Shown: positions 9,701 to 17,247 of the stretch, piece by piece
How the letters are laid out: every line of letters starts with the position of its first letter
How positions within the stretch are numbered: the stretch's first letter is position 1
NCBI RefSeq assembly: GCF_023156585.1
Contig: NZ_JALNMI010000001.1
Span: 744,001-808,000 of the forward strand
Length of the DNA: 64,000 bases
From: Subsaxibacter sp. CAU 1640
GTDB taxonomy: Bacteria; Bacteroidota; Bacteroidia; Flavobacteriales; Flavobacteriaceae
Direction of reading: 5' to 3'
The notes under the pieces: model-generated
The model's database searches: none
Told to the model about the DNA's origin: nothing
Seen by the model: the letters and a program-made list of their open reading frames with translations, nothing else
Translations under genes and position numbers: made by a program

Positions 9701-11640
9701 TGACAACTAATTTGATTCAAGGAACTCAATACACAATAACAATTACACCTGTTTGGACCGGAACTGTTTATCCTGAAGGTTATGGTGTTTGGATTGATTA
9801 TAATAAAGACGGAGATTTTAATGATAGTGGCGAACAGGTATGGACACAGTCCGCATCAACGGCATCTCCAGTCTCCGGCACTTTCGTAATACCTACTAAT
9901 ACCAGCTATGGATCAACAAGAATGCGAGTGTCTCTTAAATATAATGGTACGCCTTCATCCTGTGAATCATTTGCATATGGTGAAGTTGAAGATTATACGG
10001 TCAATCTATCTTATAATGGCTTGTTGTTTACAAATAATGCTTGGACACCAAATGCTCCGTCGGCTTCAACTTCGGCATTGAATGCCTTGGTATTGGATGG
10101 TACTTTTAATTTGAATAGCCCTATTGCGTTGAATAATCTTACCATTAACAATGGTGCAACGATGAACGTTCAGCCAGGACAATCGGTTGAATTGAATGGA
10201 AATTTGACAAGCAACGGGAATTTTATCCTGAATTCAAGTTCGACTCAATATTCAAGCTTAATTCCGAATGGAACGGTATCGGGAAATGTCGCCTATCGTC
10301 GTCACGTTAATATCAACCAATCTTCTGGAGGGAATGATTTAATCTCTGCACCTTTAATAGGTCAGACATTTGGAGATTTTGCTGCTGCTAATTCAAATAT
10401 TGTTTCGAACCCAAATAACGCAACCGAAAAGTTGTTTGGTCATTTCGATAAATCAACAGGAACTTACCTTACTTATGATACAGCCATTCCTGCTGAAGCT
10501 TCTACGGTGTTGAGTGCAGGAATTGGATATCGCGCAGCCTCTACAGATGATGGCACTTTTGAATTTGTAGGAACGGTCAGTACAAGTGTGGTCAATTCCG
10601 CAATTTCGAATAGCGGACCAGCTTTTGCTCCTTGGAATTTAATAGGAAACCCATATCCTTCATATATCAAACTTTCTGACTTTTTGAATGCAAATATCAG
10701 TGAGTTTTTACCAACAAGTGCCGCAATCTATGGCTATGATGGTAATGCGGCTGACGGTTGGAAAATTATGAACCTTGCATATTCATTAGCAAACCCTAAT
10801 ACTATCATAACACCTGGGCAAGGCTTTTTGGTAACGTCAAAAGTAGGTGGTGGTACTATGGTTTTCAATCCGAGCTTTAGAACAATTGCTTCAGGAAATG
10901 CCATTCTTGATGATGATTTTATCGAAGGAAGGGAAGTTGATAGCGGTACTATTAGTTATTTGAGCTTGACAATGAGTACAGCTTCAAACAGTTCCAAGAC
11001 AGATTTTTACTTTACAGACAATGCTTCAAGAAGTCTTGATATAGGTTATGATGCCAACGTTTTTAATGGTGTAGCGCCAAATTATGCTATCTATTCTCAC
11101 TTGGTAGAGGACAGCGTAGGTAACGACCTTGCCATTCAATCGGTAAGTTTTAACGATGTGAATGAAAGTTTGATTATTCCTTTGGGCGTGAATGCTAGCC
11201 AAGGACAGCAAATTTCAATTGGGATACAAGAGAATACATTGCCAAGCGATGTTGATGTGTATCTCGAAGACCAGTTGACCAATACATTTACCTTGTTGAA
11301 TACAAATGAATATAGTTTTACAGCGAATAACAATCTGTTGGGAATAGGAAGATTCTATTTGAGGTTTGGAGCTTCCACACTTGGTAATGCAGAAAATAAT
11401 TTAGAAGAATTGCTTATTTATGCGACCTCTTCACCAAAGCAAATCATTATTAAAGGAATGCTTTCTGAAAGCACGAAAGCGATTGTTTATGACATTCAAG
11501 GAAGACAGATGTTGTCGACTTCTCTAGTAGAAAACGTGATGGTTCAAAATATTGATGTGAATAGCTTGAGTTCAGGAGTATATATCGTGAAGATTCAAGG
11601 CAAAACCACCAATATTAGTCGAAAGATTGTAGTCAAGTAA
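6781..11640 (+). CDS. Secreted reprolysin-like zinc metalloprotease with Fn3, MAM-like and GEVED domains and T9SS tail
   Basis: Paralogue of the upstream protease, 1619 aa. Signal peptide (about 1-20, ending FSQ); metzincin domain with HEMGHQFGGYH at 353-363 and Met-turn STIMGYAG (Met388); Ig/cadherin-like region closely similar to that of its neighbour; Fn3 (about 666-755); a MAM/jelly-roll-like module (about 759-925, absent from the first protease); one GEVED (about 930-1078); a long region of about 460 aa without a clear family; and a T9SS type A tail (about 1545-1619, with the usual GVYIVKI near the end). The catalytic half is conserved and the C-terminal half is rearranged, which points to duplication followed by domain shuffling. 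It has its own 215-base upstream region and its own terminator, so it is probably transcribed separately. Confidence 0.92.
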   Translation: MKNITTFFAIFLIGNCLFSQNNFWKNSSSMPTNTTFKQRVSTPTKYRTVVLDTETFLDYANGANGRFSDNAVSNLIITLPLPNGQNETFTLEDSELMHPELAAKFPQLKTYSGKGLTDKTAILRLTYSPYFGLSGMILSGKHSTVYIDPITIDNRYYMSYYRNDLPQSMIDFECSTEDTILNRVEDSNNNSERVAALGDCNLRRYRLAQSCTGEYAQYHISQAGGTTGTTVGDKAIVQAAMNVTMNRVNGIYERDLGITMQFVPNNDLIIYLNASTDPWTNEWNTRTAQTIDSQIGVANYDIGHNFNTTGGGNAGCIDCVCLAVSQSGTHKGRGYTGRSAPIGDPFDIDYVAHEMGHQFGGYHVQSSSNCRSGSGSSEVEVGSGSTIMGYAGICNPNVQSNSDDYFAYVNIRDIVTSINFGNGSSCAQLISSGNGGPNANAGLDYSIPISTPFRLEGTASDPDDSGLTYCWEQNDPENPSSSGAPTSTRTVGPMFRSLQPVAVPHRYIPNINAIVNNTTPTFEVLPSISRSMDFSFIVRDNNTNSGCTASDLMTVTTVAAAGPFVVTSPNTNVTWNAGSLQNITWNVAGTTAAPISCTNVDIYLSTDGGFTYPITIATNTPNDGSEQLVIPNNPGSQCRIMVKASNNIFFDISNSNFTIGPPTPCTSTVPTGLTASNVAINSATLSWNQVSGATYDLRYRIIGNSTWITLSVSALTTNLTGLNPSTNYEAQVRSKCSGGSNSSYSASLNFTTLAIPACTGAQIATYPYLETFNSGIGAWTQGTGDNSNWTLDANGTPTANTGPSNDITGGGNYLYFEANGFSSGNTAILISPCYDLSSLSTAYFSFYYHMYGNSMGTLNLEITTDNGGSWTNVFTRSGNQGNVWNIENINLNGYLGQTVKFRFIGVRGTGNTSDMAIDHIGLSTQANVVYCNSNGNNTADEYIGRVQLNTLDNNNSGPGTTSTGYSNFTSNGTLTTNLIQGTQYTITITPVWTGTVYPEGYGVWIDYNKDGDFNDSGEQVWTQSASTASPVSGTFVIPTNTSYGSTRMRVSLKYNGTPSSCESFAYGEVEDYTVNLSYNGLLFTNNAWTPNAPSASTSALNALVLDGTFNLNSPIALNNLTINNGATMNVQPGQSVELNGNLTSNGNFILNSSSTQYSSLIPNGTVSGNVAYRRHVNINQSSGGNDLISAPLIGQTFGDFAAANSNIVSNPNNATEKLFGHFDKSTGTYLTYDTAIPAEASTVLSAGIGYRAASTDDGTFEFVGTVSTSVVNSAISNSGPAFAPWNLIGNPYPSYIKLSDFLNANISEFLPTSAAIYGYDGNAADGWKIMNLAYSLANPNTIITPGQGFLVTSKVGGGTMVFNPSFRTIASGNAILDDDFIEGREVDSGTISYLSLTMSTASNSSKTDFYFTDNASRSLDIGYDANVFNGVAPNYAIYSHLVEDSVGNDLAIQSVSFNDVNESLIIPLGVNASQGQQISIGIQENTLPSDVDVYLEDQLTNTFTLLNTNEYSFTANNNLLGIGRFYLRFGASTLGNAENNLEELLIYATSSPKQIIIKGMLSESTKAIVYDIQGRQMLSTSLVENVMVQNIDVNSLSSGVYIVKIQGKTTNISRKIVVK

Positions 11641-11655
11641 AAATTTTCAAACACT

Positions 11656-11690
11656 AAAAAAGGTCCAGATATAATGTCTGGACCTTTTTT
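11656..11690. terminator. Bidirectional terminator between convergent genes
   Basis: Arms AAAAAAGGTCCAGA and TCTGGACCTTTTTT with loop TATAATG. The A and T tracts on either side let it work for the plus-strand metalloprotease and the minus-strand exonuclease. The right tract touches the stop codon of the exonuclease gene (11690-11692). Confidence 0.88.
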
Positions 11691-12400
11691 TAAATATGCT
11701 TGATGTCGCTTTCATCTAAAATGTCATCGCCTCGCAGCCTTAAAAAGATTTGTGCAACGGCAATAGTGTCTTTTTCGCAATAAGTGATGATGCGGTCAAT
11801 GTCTTGTTCCTCATAATAAACTCTGGCCACATCACTACCGTCGATATCATCTTTAGGAGATGGAATGTTGAGGACGTTGGTCAAAAGTTTTAAGGATGTA
11901 TAGGTTTTATAATCTCCGAATTTCCAAAGTTCCAAAGTGTCAAGATGAGGTACTTCCCAAGGTTTTTTGCCAAACAAATTGAGTTTGTAAGGCAGCTCGA
12001 TATTATGGATAATCATTCGTCTGGCAATGTATGGAAAATCAAATTCCTTTCCATTATGGGCGCACAGTAAGTGTTTTGCTTGACTGAAATGTGACAGCAA
12101 CAAATTTTTGAAGTCCTTTAATATTTTGATTTCTTCACCGTAAAACGACGTGACTCGAAATGTTCTGATATCACCCTGAATATTAAAATAACCCACAGAA
12201 ATACAAACAATTTTACCAAACTCCGCCCATATACCAGCGCGCTCATAGAACACTTCTGCAGATACGTCGCCACGTTGATATTGAGATTTCAATTCCCAAA
12301 GTTGTTGTTTCGTTTCATCCAACTCCGAGAAGCGCTGTGTTTCAGGAACGGTTTCAATGTCTAGAAACAGAATGTCCTCGAGATTTAATTTGGAAATCAT
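11690..12400 (-). CDS. Predicted 3'-5' exonuclease, PolB-exonuclease-like (RNase H fold)
   Basis: DEDD-type 3'-5' exonuclease homologue of 236 aa, related to the proofreading domain of family B DNA polymerases but without a polymerase part. Motif I is LDIETVPE near residue 13 (Asp and Glu). Motif II is AHNGKEFDFPY with the second Asp. Motif III is YCEKDTIAV, giving the Tyr-x3-Asp form (DEDDy). These four acidic residues are what the family uses to hold two metal ions. Its start overlaps the end of the upstream serine hydrolase gene by 4 bases (ATGA), so the two are translationally coupled. The physiological substrate is not evident. Confidence 0.85.
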   Translation of the reverse strand: MISKLNLEDILFLDIETVPETQRFSELDETKQQLWELKSQYQRGDVSAEVFYERAGIWAEFGKIVCISVGYFNIQGDIRTFRVTSFYGEEIKILKDFKNLLLSHFSQAKHLLCAHNGKEFDFPYIARRMIIHNIELPYKLNLFGKKPWEVPHLDTLELWKFGDYKTYTSLKLLTNVLNIPSPKDDIDGSDVARVYYEEQDIDRIITYCEKDTIAVAQIFLRLRGDDILDESDIKHI

Positions 12401-13548
12401 TGTGCCATCATTTTATAAGCTTCATCAATATAAACAGAAATATCATTTGTGAAGGAAGCAACAGCATCACCAGCACCTTTGGAATGTCCTAAACGAACGA
12501 TAATCACATTATCATCTGGCTCAACAATGACGTATTGCCCTAAATGACCACGCATCATAAAGAAACGCTTATCACCAGCGTCTTTTAACCACCAGCCATA
12601 ACCATATTGCGGGCTTTCGGCAAAGCGAGGCGTCACCATTTTAGCGACGTGTGTGGAGTCTAAAATCTGTTTACCATTCCATTTACCGTGGTCTTTAAAA
12701 AGTTTTCCAAAGCGCGCAAAATCTTTTGCGTTACTGGCAATGCAGCAATAAGCTTTCACTAAATCGTGGTCATCACTGTCCACTTGCCACAGCGTGGAAT
12801 TCTCGCTTCCCAATGGTTTCCAAAAAGATTCAGAAAGGTAATTGTAAAGTTTTTTGCCTGTTGCTTTTTCTATCACCATAGCCAATAATTGTGTGTCACC
12901 ACTGGCATATTTCCATTTTGTTCCAGGTTGTTCAACAACCTTAAGTCCTAAAATGACTTTTTCCAAGTCATCATCAAAATAGGCTCGTGTGGTAATGGAA
13001 AAAGGCGAATAATAAGCTTCATCCCAGTTGGTGCCAGAAGCCATAGACGATAAATCTCCAACCGTCATTTTAGCAGCCAAGCCTTCGCTGAATTCTGGAA
13101 AAAAGTCTCCCACTGGCTGGTCTAGGCTTTTGATATATCCTTCCTCGATGGCTTTGAACATCAATCCGGATACATAACTTTTTGCCATTGAAAAGGAGTT
13201 GGATTTTGAATCCTCGCCAAAGCCATCATAATAGTTTTCAAACCAAATACTATCGTTTTTGATGATGACGTAAGCGATGGTTCCGTTTGATTTATTGATG
13301 TTTTGAAGCGCATCGGTTGCCTTTACTGAATTGTAATTTTTATGGTTTGGCCAAGGTTGTGGAGTGGCATTTGCAATGGTTGCATTGTCAAAATGTTTGT
13401 AATCTTCTAAATAGGCTGTTGTATGGCCTTTCATATAGATGGTCCGAACTGCTTTAATTAAATAATCGGTGTCGGTTATGTAAAGGGTTGCCACGAGAAG
13501 TACAACAATAATCAGAAGCCATTTAAGGAACTTTTTCAGGAACTTCAT
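12397..13548 (-). CDS. Membrane-anchored serine hydrolase, beta-lactamase (class C) / PBP-like
   Basis: Serine hydrolase of the beta-lactamase/esterase superfamily, 383 aa. One N-terminal transmembrane anchor (about 8-26) puts the catalytic domain outside the inner membrane. The SxxK motif is SMAK with the nucleophile Ser120 and Lys123. The second motif is YAS at 214-216 in place of YxN, common in esterase-like members, and the third lies in GHLGQY. Members of this group include esterases, D-aminopeptidases and peptidoglycan enzymes; nothing here points to antibiotic hydrolysis. It is the first gene of a two-gene unit with the exonuclease. The gap to ogt upstream is 126 bases and shows no feature. 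Confidence 0.88.
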   Translation of the reverse strand: MKFLKKFLKWLLIIVVLLVATLYITDTDYLIKAVRTIYMKGHTTAYLEDYKHFDNATIANATPQPWPNHKNYNSVKATDALQNINKSNGTIAYVIIKNDSIWFENYYDGFGEDSKSNSFSMAKSYVSGLMFKAIEEGYIKSLDQPVGDFFPEFSEGLAAKMTVGDLSSMASGTNWDEAYYSPFSITTRAYFDDDLEKVILGLKVVEQPGTKWKYASGDTQLLAMVIEKATGKKLYNYLSESFWKPLGSENSTLWQVDSDDHDLVKAYCCIASNAKDFARFGKLFKDHGKWNGKQILDSTHVAKMVTPRFAESPQYGYGWWLKDAGDKRFFMMRGHLGQYVIVEPDDNVIIVRLGHSKGAGDAVASFTNDISVYIDEAYKMMAQ

Positions 13549-13674
13549 AATAGGAGTTTAGTTGAATAAATATAGTAAATAATTGTGTTAGCGATTGAAG
13601 CGGCATCCTTTTTTGAAAAAAAAGATATAGCGAAAAGCGCGACGGTTTTTTAATAAAAACCGAACACCATAATA

Positions 13675-14148
13675 TTAAAAAAGTGTTTGCTGCTTGTAAG
13701 GACTCTCGTGCTCCAAAAGGCATTGTTTGCGATGCAAACCACCCGCATAACCTGTTAAACTTCCGTCGGAACCAATAACGCGATGGCAAGGTACTACAAT
13801 CCAAAGCGGATTTTTACCATTGGCATTGGCAACCGCTCGTATGGCTTTTTCGTCGCCAAGTTGTTTTGAAAGTTCTAGATATGAAAGACTTTTTCCGTAG
13901 GGAATGGTTTGCAATTGCTCCCAAACCTTCTTCTGGAAAGAAGTGCCATTTGGATTGAGCTGAAGGTCGAAATGTTTGCGAGAACCTTCAAAATATTCCT
14001 GAAGTTGATATACGCAGTCTTGCAAAACTTCTGGAATGATATCGGTTTCTGTCTCTTCTGAATTAAGTATGCTTATTGCAGAAATGCCGTTCTCATCACC
14101 GCTTATCTTGGTGTAGCCTAGAGGTGATTTGATAATGCACGCTTCCAT
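13675..14148 (-). CDS. ogt: Methylated-DNA--[protein]-cysteine S-methyltransferase
   Basis: Suicide repair protein that takes the alkyl group from O6-alkylguanine (and O4-alkylthymine) onto its own cysteine. It is 157 aa, of the usual Ogt length without an Ada domain. The acceptor is Cys121 in VVPCHRVIG. The helix-turn-helix part (KKVWEQLQTIPYGKSLSY) and the arginine-finger region (KAIRAVANANGKNP) are present. Its ATG shares one base with the stop of the upstream CNNM gene (TAATG), which suggests coupled translation. Confidence 0.96.
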   Translation of the reverse strand: MEACIIKSPLGYTKISGDENGISAISILNSEETETDIIPEVLQDCVYQLQEYFEGSRKHFDLQLNPNGTSFQKKVWEQLQTIPYGKSLSYLELSKQLGDEKAIRAVANANGKNPLWIVVPCHRVIGSDGSLTGYAGGLHRKQCLLEHESPYKQQTLF

Positions 14149-15254
14149 TAGTCCTCTACGTCAGATTCAGGAGTATTTGGCTTTAAATCTGATTCGTCTT
14201 TAATCATTCCTAAACGTTTGGCACGTCTTTCCCAACTTTTTCGAGCTTGGTGCTGCAGGTCTTCCACATTGTCACTCTCATCCATGATTTCGAGGCCCAA
14301 AAGTGTTTCTATAACATCTTCCATCGTTACCAGCCCTGATACAGTACCGTATTCATCAACTACGATTGCCATATGATTTTTGCTCTCAACCAATTTTTCA
14401 AAAAGAGTAGGAATAGGTACTTTTCGCTCTACCAATATGATGTCCCTTCTTATGTCTGCCAATGTTCTATCGTCATGGTCCAGTGCCATTTCTTTGTAAA
14501 CATCATCCTTCAGAACCAAACCTGTAATGTTATCGGGATTACCAGAATAAATGGGAATGCGTGACACCCTTAAGTTTTGATTTTCGTCAAAAAAAGCCTT
14601 GATGGATTTTTTTTCATCTTCAGAGAGCATTATTGTCCTGGGAGTCATAATGTCTTTGGCTAAAATCTTTTTGAAATTGATAAGGTTTTTAATGACTTTA
14701 CTTTCAGATTCTTGAAACACACCTTCTTCGTGGGCAATATCTGCCATTGCCAAGAAACTGTCCCTACTGACCGTACTAACATGTGCGTTCTTACCACCAA
14801 TAAGTCTGGTGGTCAATTGTAATACCCAAAGGATGCCAGAATATTTTAAAGGAAAAATCAAAACATTCAATGCTTTGGAAGTAAAATTTGCAAGATTTTT
14901 CCAGTAAGTGGCTCCAATGGTTTTCGGAATAATTTCTGATAGGACCAAAATCAAGAATGTCATAACCGCAGATACAATCATAATGGCATTATCACCATTT
15001 CCAAAGACCTTTTCTGCCTGAACCCCGACCAAAATGGCTCCAACGGTGTGGGCGATGGTATTTAGAGTTAGAATTGCAATGAGAGGTTTGTCAACGTCCT
15101 TTTTTAAGGCTTCCAATGCTTCAGCATAGTGTTTGCCTTCTTTCTTTTTTACATTGATAAAAGTTGGTGTCACACTTAATAAAACCGCTTCCAATATAGA
15201 GCACAAAAAGGAAAAGAAAATAGATATTAGGGCATAAAATATAAGGAGGGTCAT
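14148..15254 (-). CDS. CNNM (DUF21) transmembrane protein with CBS pair
   Basis: Integral membrane protein of the CNNM/CorB family, 368 aa. An N-terminal DUF21 domain has four hydrophobic segments (about 3-25, 60-80, 88-108 and 125-150). A CBS pair follows (about 195-315: DIMTPRTIML, then VDEYGTVSGLVTMEDVIETLLG). CBS pairs of this family bind adenine nucleotides and steer Mg2+ export. The C-terminal CorC_HlyC domain is missing: the chain ends in a short charged tail, as in the shorter CNNM subgroup. Older annotations call such proteins hemolysins, for which there is no support here. Mg2+ or Co2+ transport is inferred from the family. Confidence 0.88.
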   Translation of the reverse strand: MTLLIFYALISIFFSFLCSILEAVLLSVTPTFINVKKKEGKHYAEALEALKKDVDKPLIAILTLNTIAHTVGAILVGVQAEKVFGNGDNAIMIVSAVMTFLILVLSEIIPKTIGATYWKNLANFTSKALNVLIFPLKYSGILWVLQLTTRLIGGKNAHVSTVSRDSFLAMADIAHEEGVFQESESKVIKNLINFKKILAKDIMTPRTIMLSEDEKKSIKAFFDENQNLRVSRIPIYSGNPDNITGLVLKDDVYKEMALDHDDRTLADIRRDIILVERKVPIPTLFEKLVESKNHMAIVVDEYGTVSGLVTMEDVIETLLGLEIMDESDNVEDLQHQARKSWERRAKRLGMIKDESDLKPNTPESDVED

Positions 15255-15333
15255 CTTTTACAATTTGATGCTAATTTAATGAATATTATATTGAATGTTG
15301 TTGAAGGATTAAAAGTTTTGACATTAATAAAGG

Positions 15334-15741
15334 CTAACTTTCTAATATAATGCTTGTGTTTGGAATTCCATATTGAGAGATACGCTCAATAAAAGTCACG
15401 AGGTTTTTATTGTTTTTGAAGTAACCCAAGATACAGAGGCTGTCCTCGCCAGTGATGCGGTCGCAGCGATGCACTTCATCTAAATGGATGATTTGATTGT
15501 AGGCGGTGCGCACAGTGCTCGATTGATGTATTTTTAGGTTGATATAGCCCTTGACATTGGTGCCTAGCTTCTCGTGATTGAGTTTTAGAGAATAGCCAAG
15601 AATGATGCCTTTTTCTTCCAATTGCTTTACTCTTTTGCCAACCGCAGGCGCAGAAAGTTCAACGGATTTGCCGATGGTTGCGAACGGTTCTCGGGCATTC
15701 TGACGCAACATTTCAATAATTTTTCTATCTATATCGTCCAT
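15334..15741 (-). CDS. Lrp/AsnC family transcriptional regulator
   Basis: Feast/famine-type regulator of 135 aa, slightly shorter than the usual 150. The N-terminal winged helix (MDDIDRKIIEMLRQNAREPF... SAPAVGKRVKQLEEKGII) binds DNA. The C-terminal RAM domain (about 60-135) forms the multimer and senses amino acids; GEDSLCILGYF is its central strand. It lies 82 bases after hemB on the same strand, so it may be read through from the haem operon or have its own promoter. Its target cannot be read from the sequence. Confidence 0.9.
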   Translation of the reverse strand: MDDIDRKIIEMLRQNAREPFATIGKSVELSAPAVGKRVKQLEEKGIILGYSLKLNHEKLGTNVKGYINLKIHQSSTVRTAYNQIIHLDEVHRCDRITGEDSLCILGYFKNNKNLVTFIERISQYGIPNTSIILES

Positions 15742-15823
15742 TTTGAATCGTACCTATTAAATTCAATATTAGTTAATTATGTAACTAAAAATAAGAAATT
15801 AATTCCGATTCAAATCAGAAATT

Positions 15824-16810
15824 CTATAAAAGTTTCACAACATCTTTTGCAAAATAACTCGCGATAATATCTGCGCCTGCACGTTTGATGGCTGTTACCT
15901 GTTCCATCATCACGGCATCGTGGTCGAGCCATCCTTTTTCGGCAGCCGCCTTCAGCATCGCGTACTCACCAGAAACTTGATAGACCGCCACCGGAACATC
16001 AACAGCATTTTTGATTTCTCGAACAATATCCAAATAACACAAACCTGGCTTTACCATCACGATATCTGCACCTTCGTCAATGTCCATTTCGGTTTCTCGA
16101 ATGGCTTCGATGCGATTCGCATAATCCATTTGATAGGTTTTTTTGTCTTTGGGAATGTCTTTCATATCGACTGGCGCCGAATCCAAAGCATCACGAAAAG
16201 GTCCATAAAATGCCGAAGCATATTTGGCAGAATAGCTCATAATCCCTGTATTGATATACCCTTCCTCTTCCAAAGCTTCTCGAATGGTCAGAATTCGGCC
16301 ATCCATCATATCACTTGGTGCCACAAAATCGGCACCAGCTTTTGCGTGCGACAAACTCATTTCTGCCAAAATATTCGCTGTCTCGTCATTAACTATCAAT
16401 CCGTTTTGAATAATGCCATCGTGTCCGTAAGACGAATAAGGGTCTAAAGCCACATCTGTCATCACCAACATATCAGGGCAGGCATTTTTCACGGTCTTGA
16501 TGGCGCGCTGCATCAATCCATTAGGATTTAAAGCTTCGGTGCCTTTGTTGTCTTTGAGATTGTCAGGTACTTTTACGAACAATAACACCGACTTCAACCC
16601 AAGGTTCCAAAGTTCCTTGACTTCCTTTTCCAATAAATCGAGACTATATCGGAAATAATTGGGCATAGAAGCGATTTCTTCCTTTACGTTTTTGCCTTCC
16701 ACCACAAACAATGGCACTAAAAAATCGTTTGGCGTAATGATAGTTTCCCTGACCAAAGAGCGAATGCTTTCGTTGGTGCGTAGGCGACGGTTTCTTCTGT
16801 ATGGATACAT
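15824..16810 (-). CDS. hemB: Delta-aminolevulinic acid dehydratase (porphobilinogen synthase)
   Basis: Condenses two 5-aminolevulinates to porphobilinogen, the second committed step of tetrapyrrole synthesis. It is 328 aa. Both Schiff-base lysines are in their motifs: YSAKYASAFYGP and IVMVKPGL. The metal and substrate region TDVALDPYSSYGHDG is present; it carries Asp rather than the Cys triad, which marks the Mg-dependent, not Zn-dependent, form. It is the last hem gene of the minus-strand haem operon, but is cut off from hemF by a four-helix-bundle cassette. The left heptamer array of that cassette ends 3 bases before the hemB ATG and occupies its ribosome-binding region. Confidence 0.97.
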   Translation of the reverse strand: MYPYRRNRRLRTNESIRSLVRETIITPNDFLVPLFVVEGKNVKEEIASMPNYFRYSLDLLEKEVKELWNLGLKSVLLFVKVPDNLKDNKGTEALNPNGLMQRAIKTVKNACPDMLVMTDVALDPYSSYGHDGIIQNGLIVNDETANILAEMSLSHAKAGADFVAPSDMMDGRILTIREALEEEGYINTGIMSYSAKYASAFYGPFRDALDSAPVDMKDIPKDKKTYQMDYANRIEAIRETEMDIDEGADIVMVKPGLCYLDIVREIKNAVDVPVAVYQVSGEYAMLKAAAEKGWLDHDAVMMEQVTAIKRAGADIIASYFAKDVVKLL

Positions 16811-16813
16811 AAT

Positions 16814-16841
16814 TTTAGTTTACTGTTTACGGTTCACAGTT
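16814..16841 (-). repeat. Left heptamer array of four-helix-bundle cassette 1
   Basis: Read on the minus strand (away from the small gene) there are four contiguous 7-base units of the form AACNNNN: AACTGTG (16835-16841), AACCGTA (16828-16834), AACAGTA (16821-16827) and a decayed AACTAAA (16814-16820). The array begins inside the TAA stop (16840-16842) of the four-helix gene and ends 3 bases before the hemB start codon. It is inverted with respect to the array at 17216-17247. Confidence 0.8.
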
Positions 16842-17199
16842 ATAAGGTTTCAGAGATTTTCTTTATTAAGGATGCTAGCATTTTTTTAATTTCGATAATT
16901 TGAGATGATAATTTTTCATACTTAAATTCATCAATATATTTTAAATCTTTGGAGACCAAAATGAGATATTCCATTTCGTGGGCAGAACCCGATGCGATGT
17001 AAAGAAAGCGAATTAATTCTTTTTGAGTCTCTCTACCACAACCTTCAGCAATATTAGTAGGAATAGAAATCACAGATCTGTTTATTTGTGATATCAGATT
17101 GAACTGTTCTTTTTTAGGAAAATTTTCAGTTAATGAATATAGCTCTAGCACAAGTAGATGTGCTTTTTGCCAAACCTTATATTTCCTGTAATCAATCAT
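16840..17199 (-). CDS. Four-helix-bundle protein, S23/IVP family (cassette 1)
   Basis: Small helical protein of 119 aa of the family found in 23S rRNA intervening sequences (TIGR02436, 'S23' or IVP) and related to the Avd accessory protein of diversity-generating retroelements. The family core is visible: W at 10, FPKKEQF, LISQINRSVISIPTNIAEG at 35-53, then FLYIASGSAHEMEYL. Proteins of this group form pentameric barrels and bind nucleic acid through a basic face. No reverse transcriptase, variable repeat or rRNA is nearby. The gene sits between hemF and hemB inside the haem operon, bracketed by inverted arrays of 7-base repeats (16814-16841 and 17216-17247), which suggests a mobile or formerly mobile unit. 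The function is unknown. Confidence 0.9.
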   Translation of the reverse strand: MIDYRKYKVWQKAHLLVLELYSLTENFPKKEQFNLISQINRSVISIPTNIAEGCGRETQKELIRFLYIASGSAHEMEYLILVSKDLKYIDEFKYEKLSSQIIEIKKMLASLIKKISETL

Positions 17200-17215
17200 T
17201 TTCTAAAGATTTTTG

Positions 17216-17247
17216 TTCTGTAAACAGTTAACCGTTAACTGCCAACC
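17216..17247 (+). repeat. Right heptamer array of four-helix-bundle cassette 1
   Basis: Read on the plus strand (away from the small gene) the units are a decayed TTCTGTA (17216-17222), then AACAGTT (17223-17229), AACCGTT (17230-17236), AACTGCC (17237-17243) and AACC (17244-17247). The period is exactly 7. The TAA stop of hemF (17228-17230) falls inside this array, so the last four HemF residues (AVNG) are array-encoded. Confidence 0.8.

Noticed and set aside
12397-13548. Annotation of the serine hydrolase as an antibiotic-resistance beta-lactamase
   Set aside because: The second motif is YAS and the protein is membrane-anchored and operonic with an exonuclease; the family is mostly esterases and peptidases.
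14148-15254. Annotation of the CNNM protein as a hemolysin
   Set aside because: The name comes from old family labels; DUF21 and CBS domains point to metal ion transport.
15920-16447. Open frame of 175 codons on the plus strand
   Set aside because: It lies antisense inside hemB, whose product is fully conserved; its translation has no recognisable domain.
16840-17199. Diversity-generating retroelement (Avd-like protein)
   Set aside because: No reverse transcriptase, template repeat or variable repeat is within reach of either S23-type gene.
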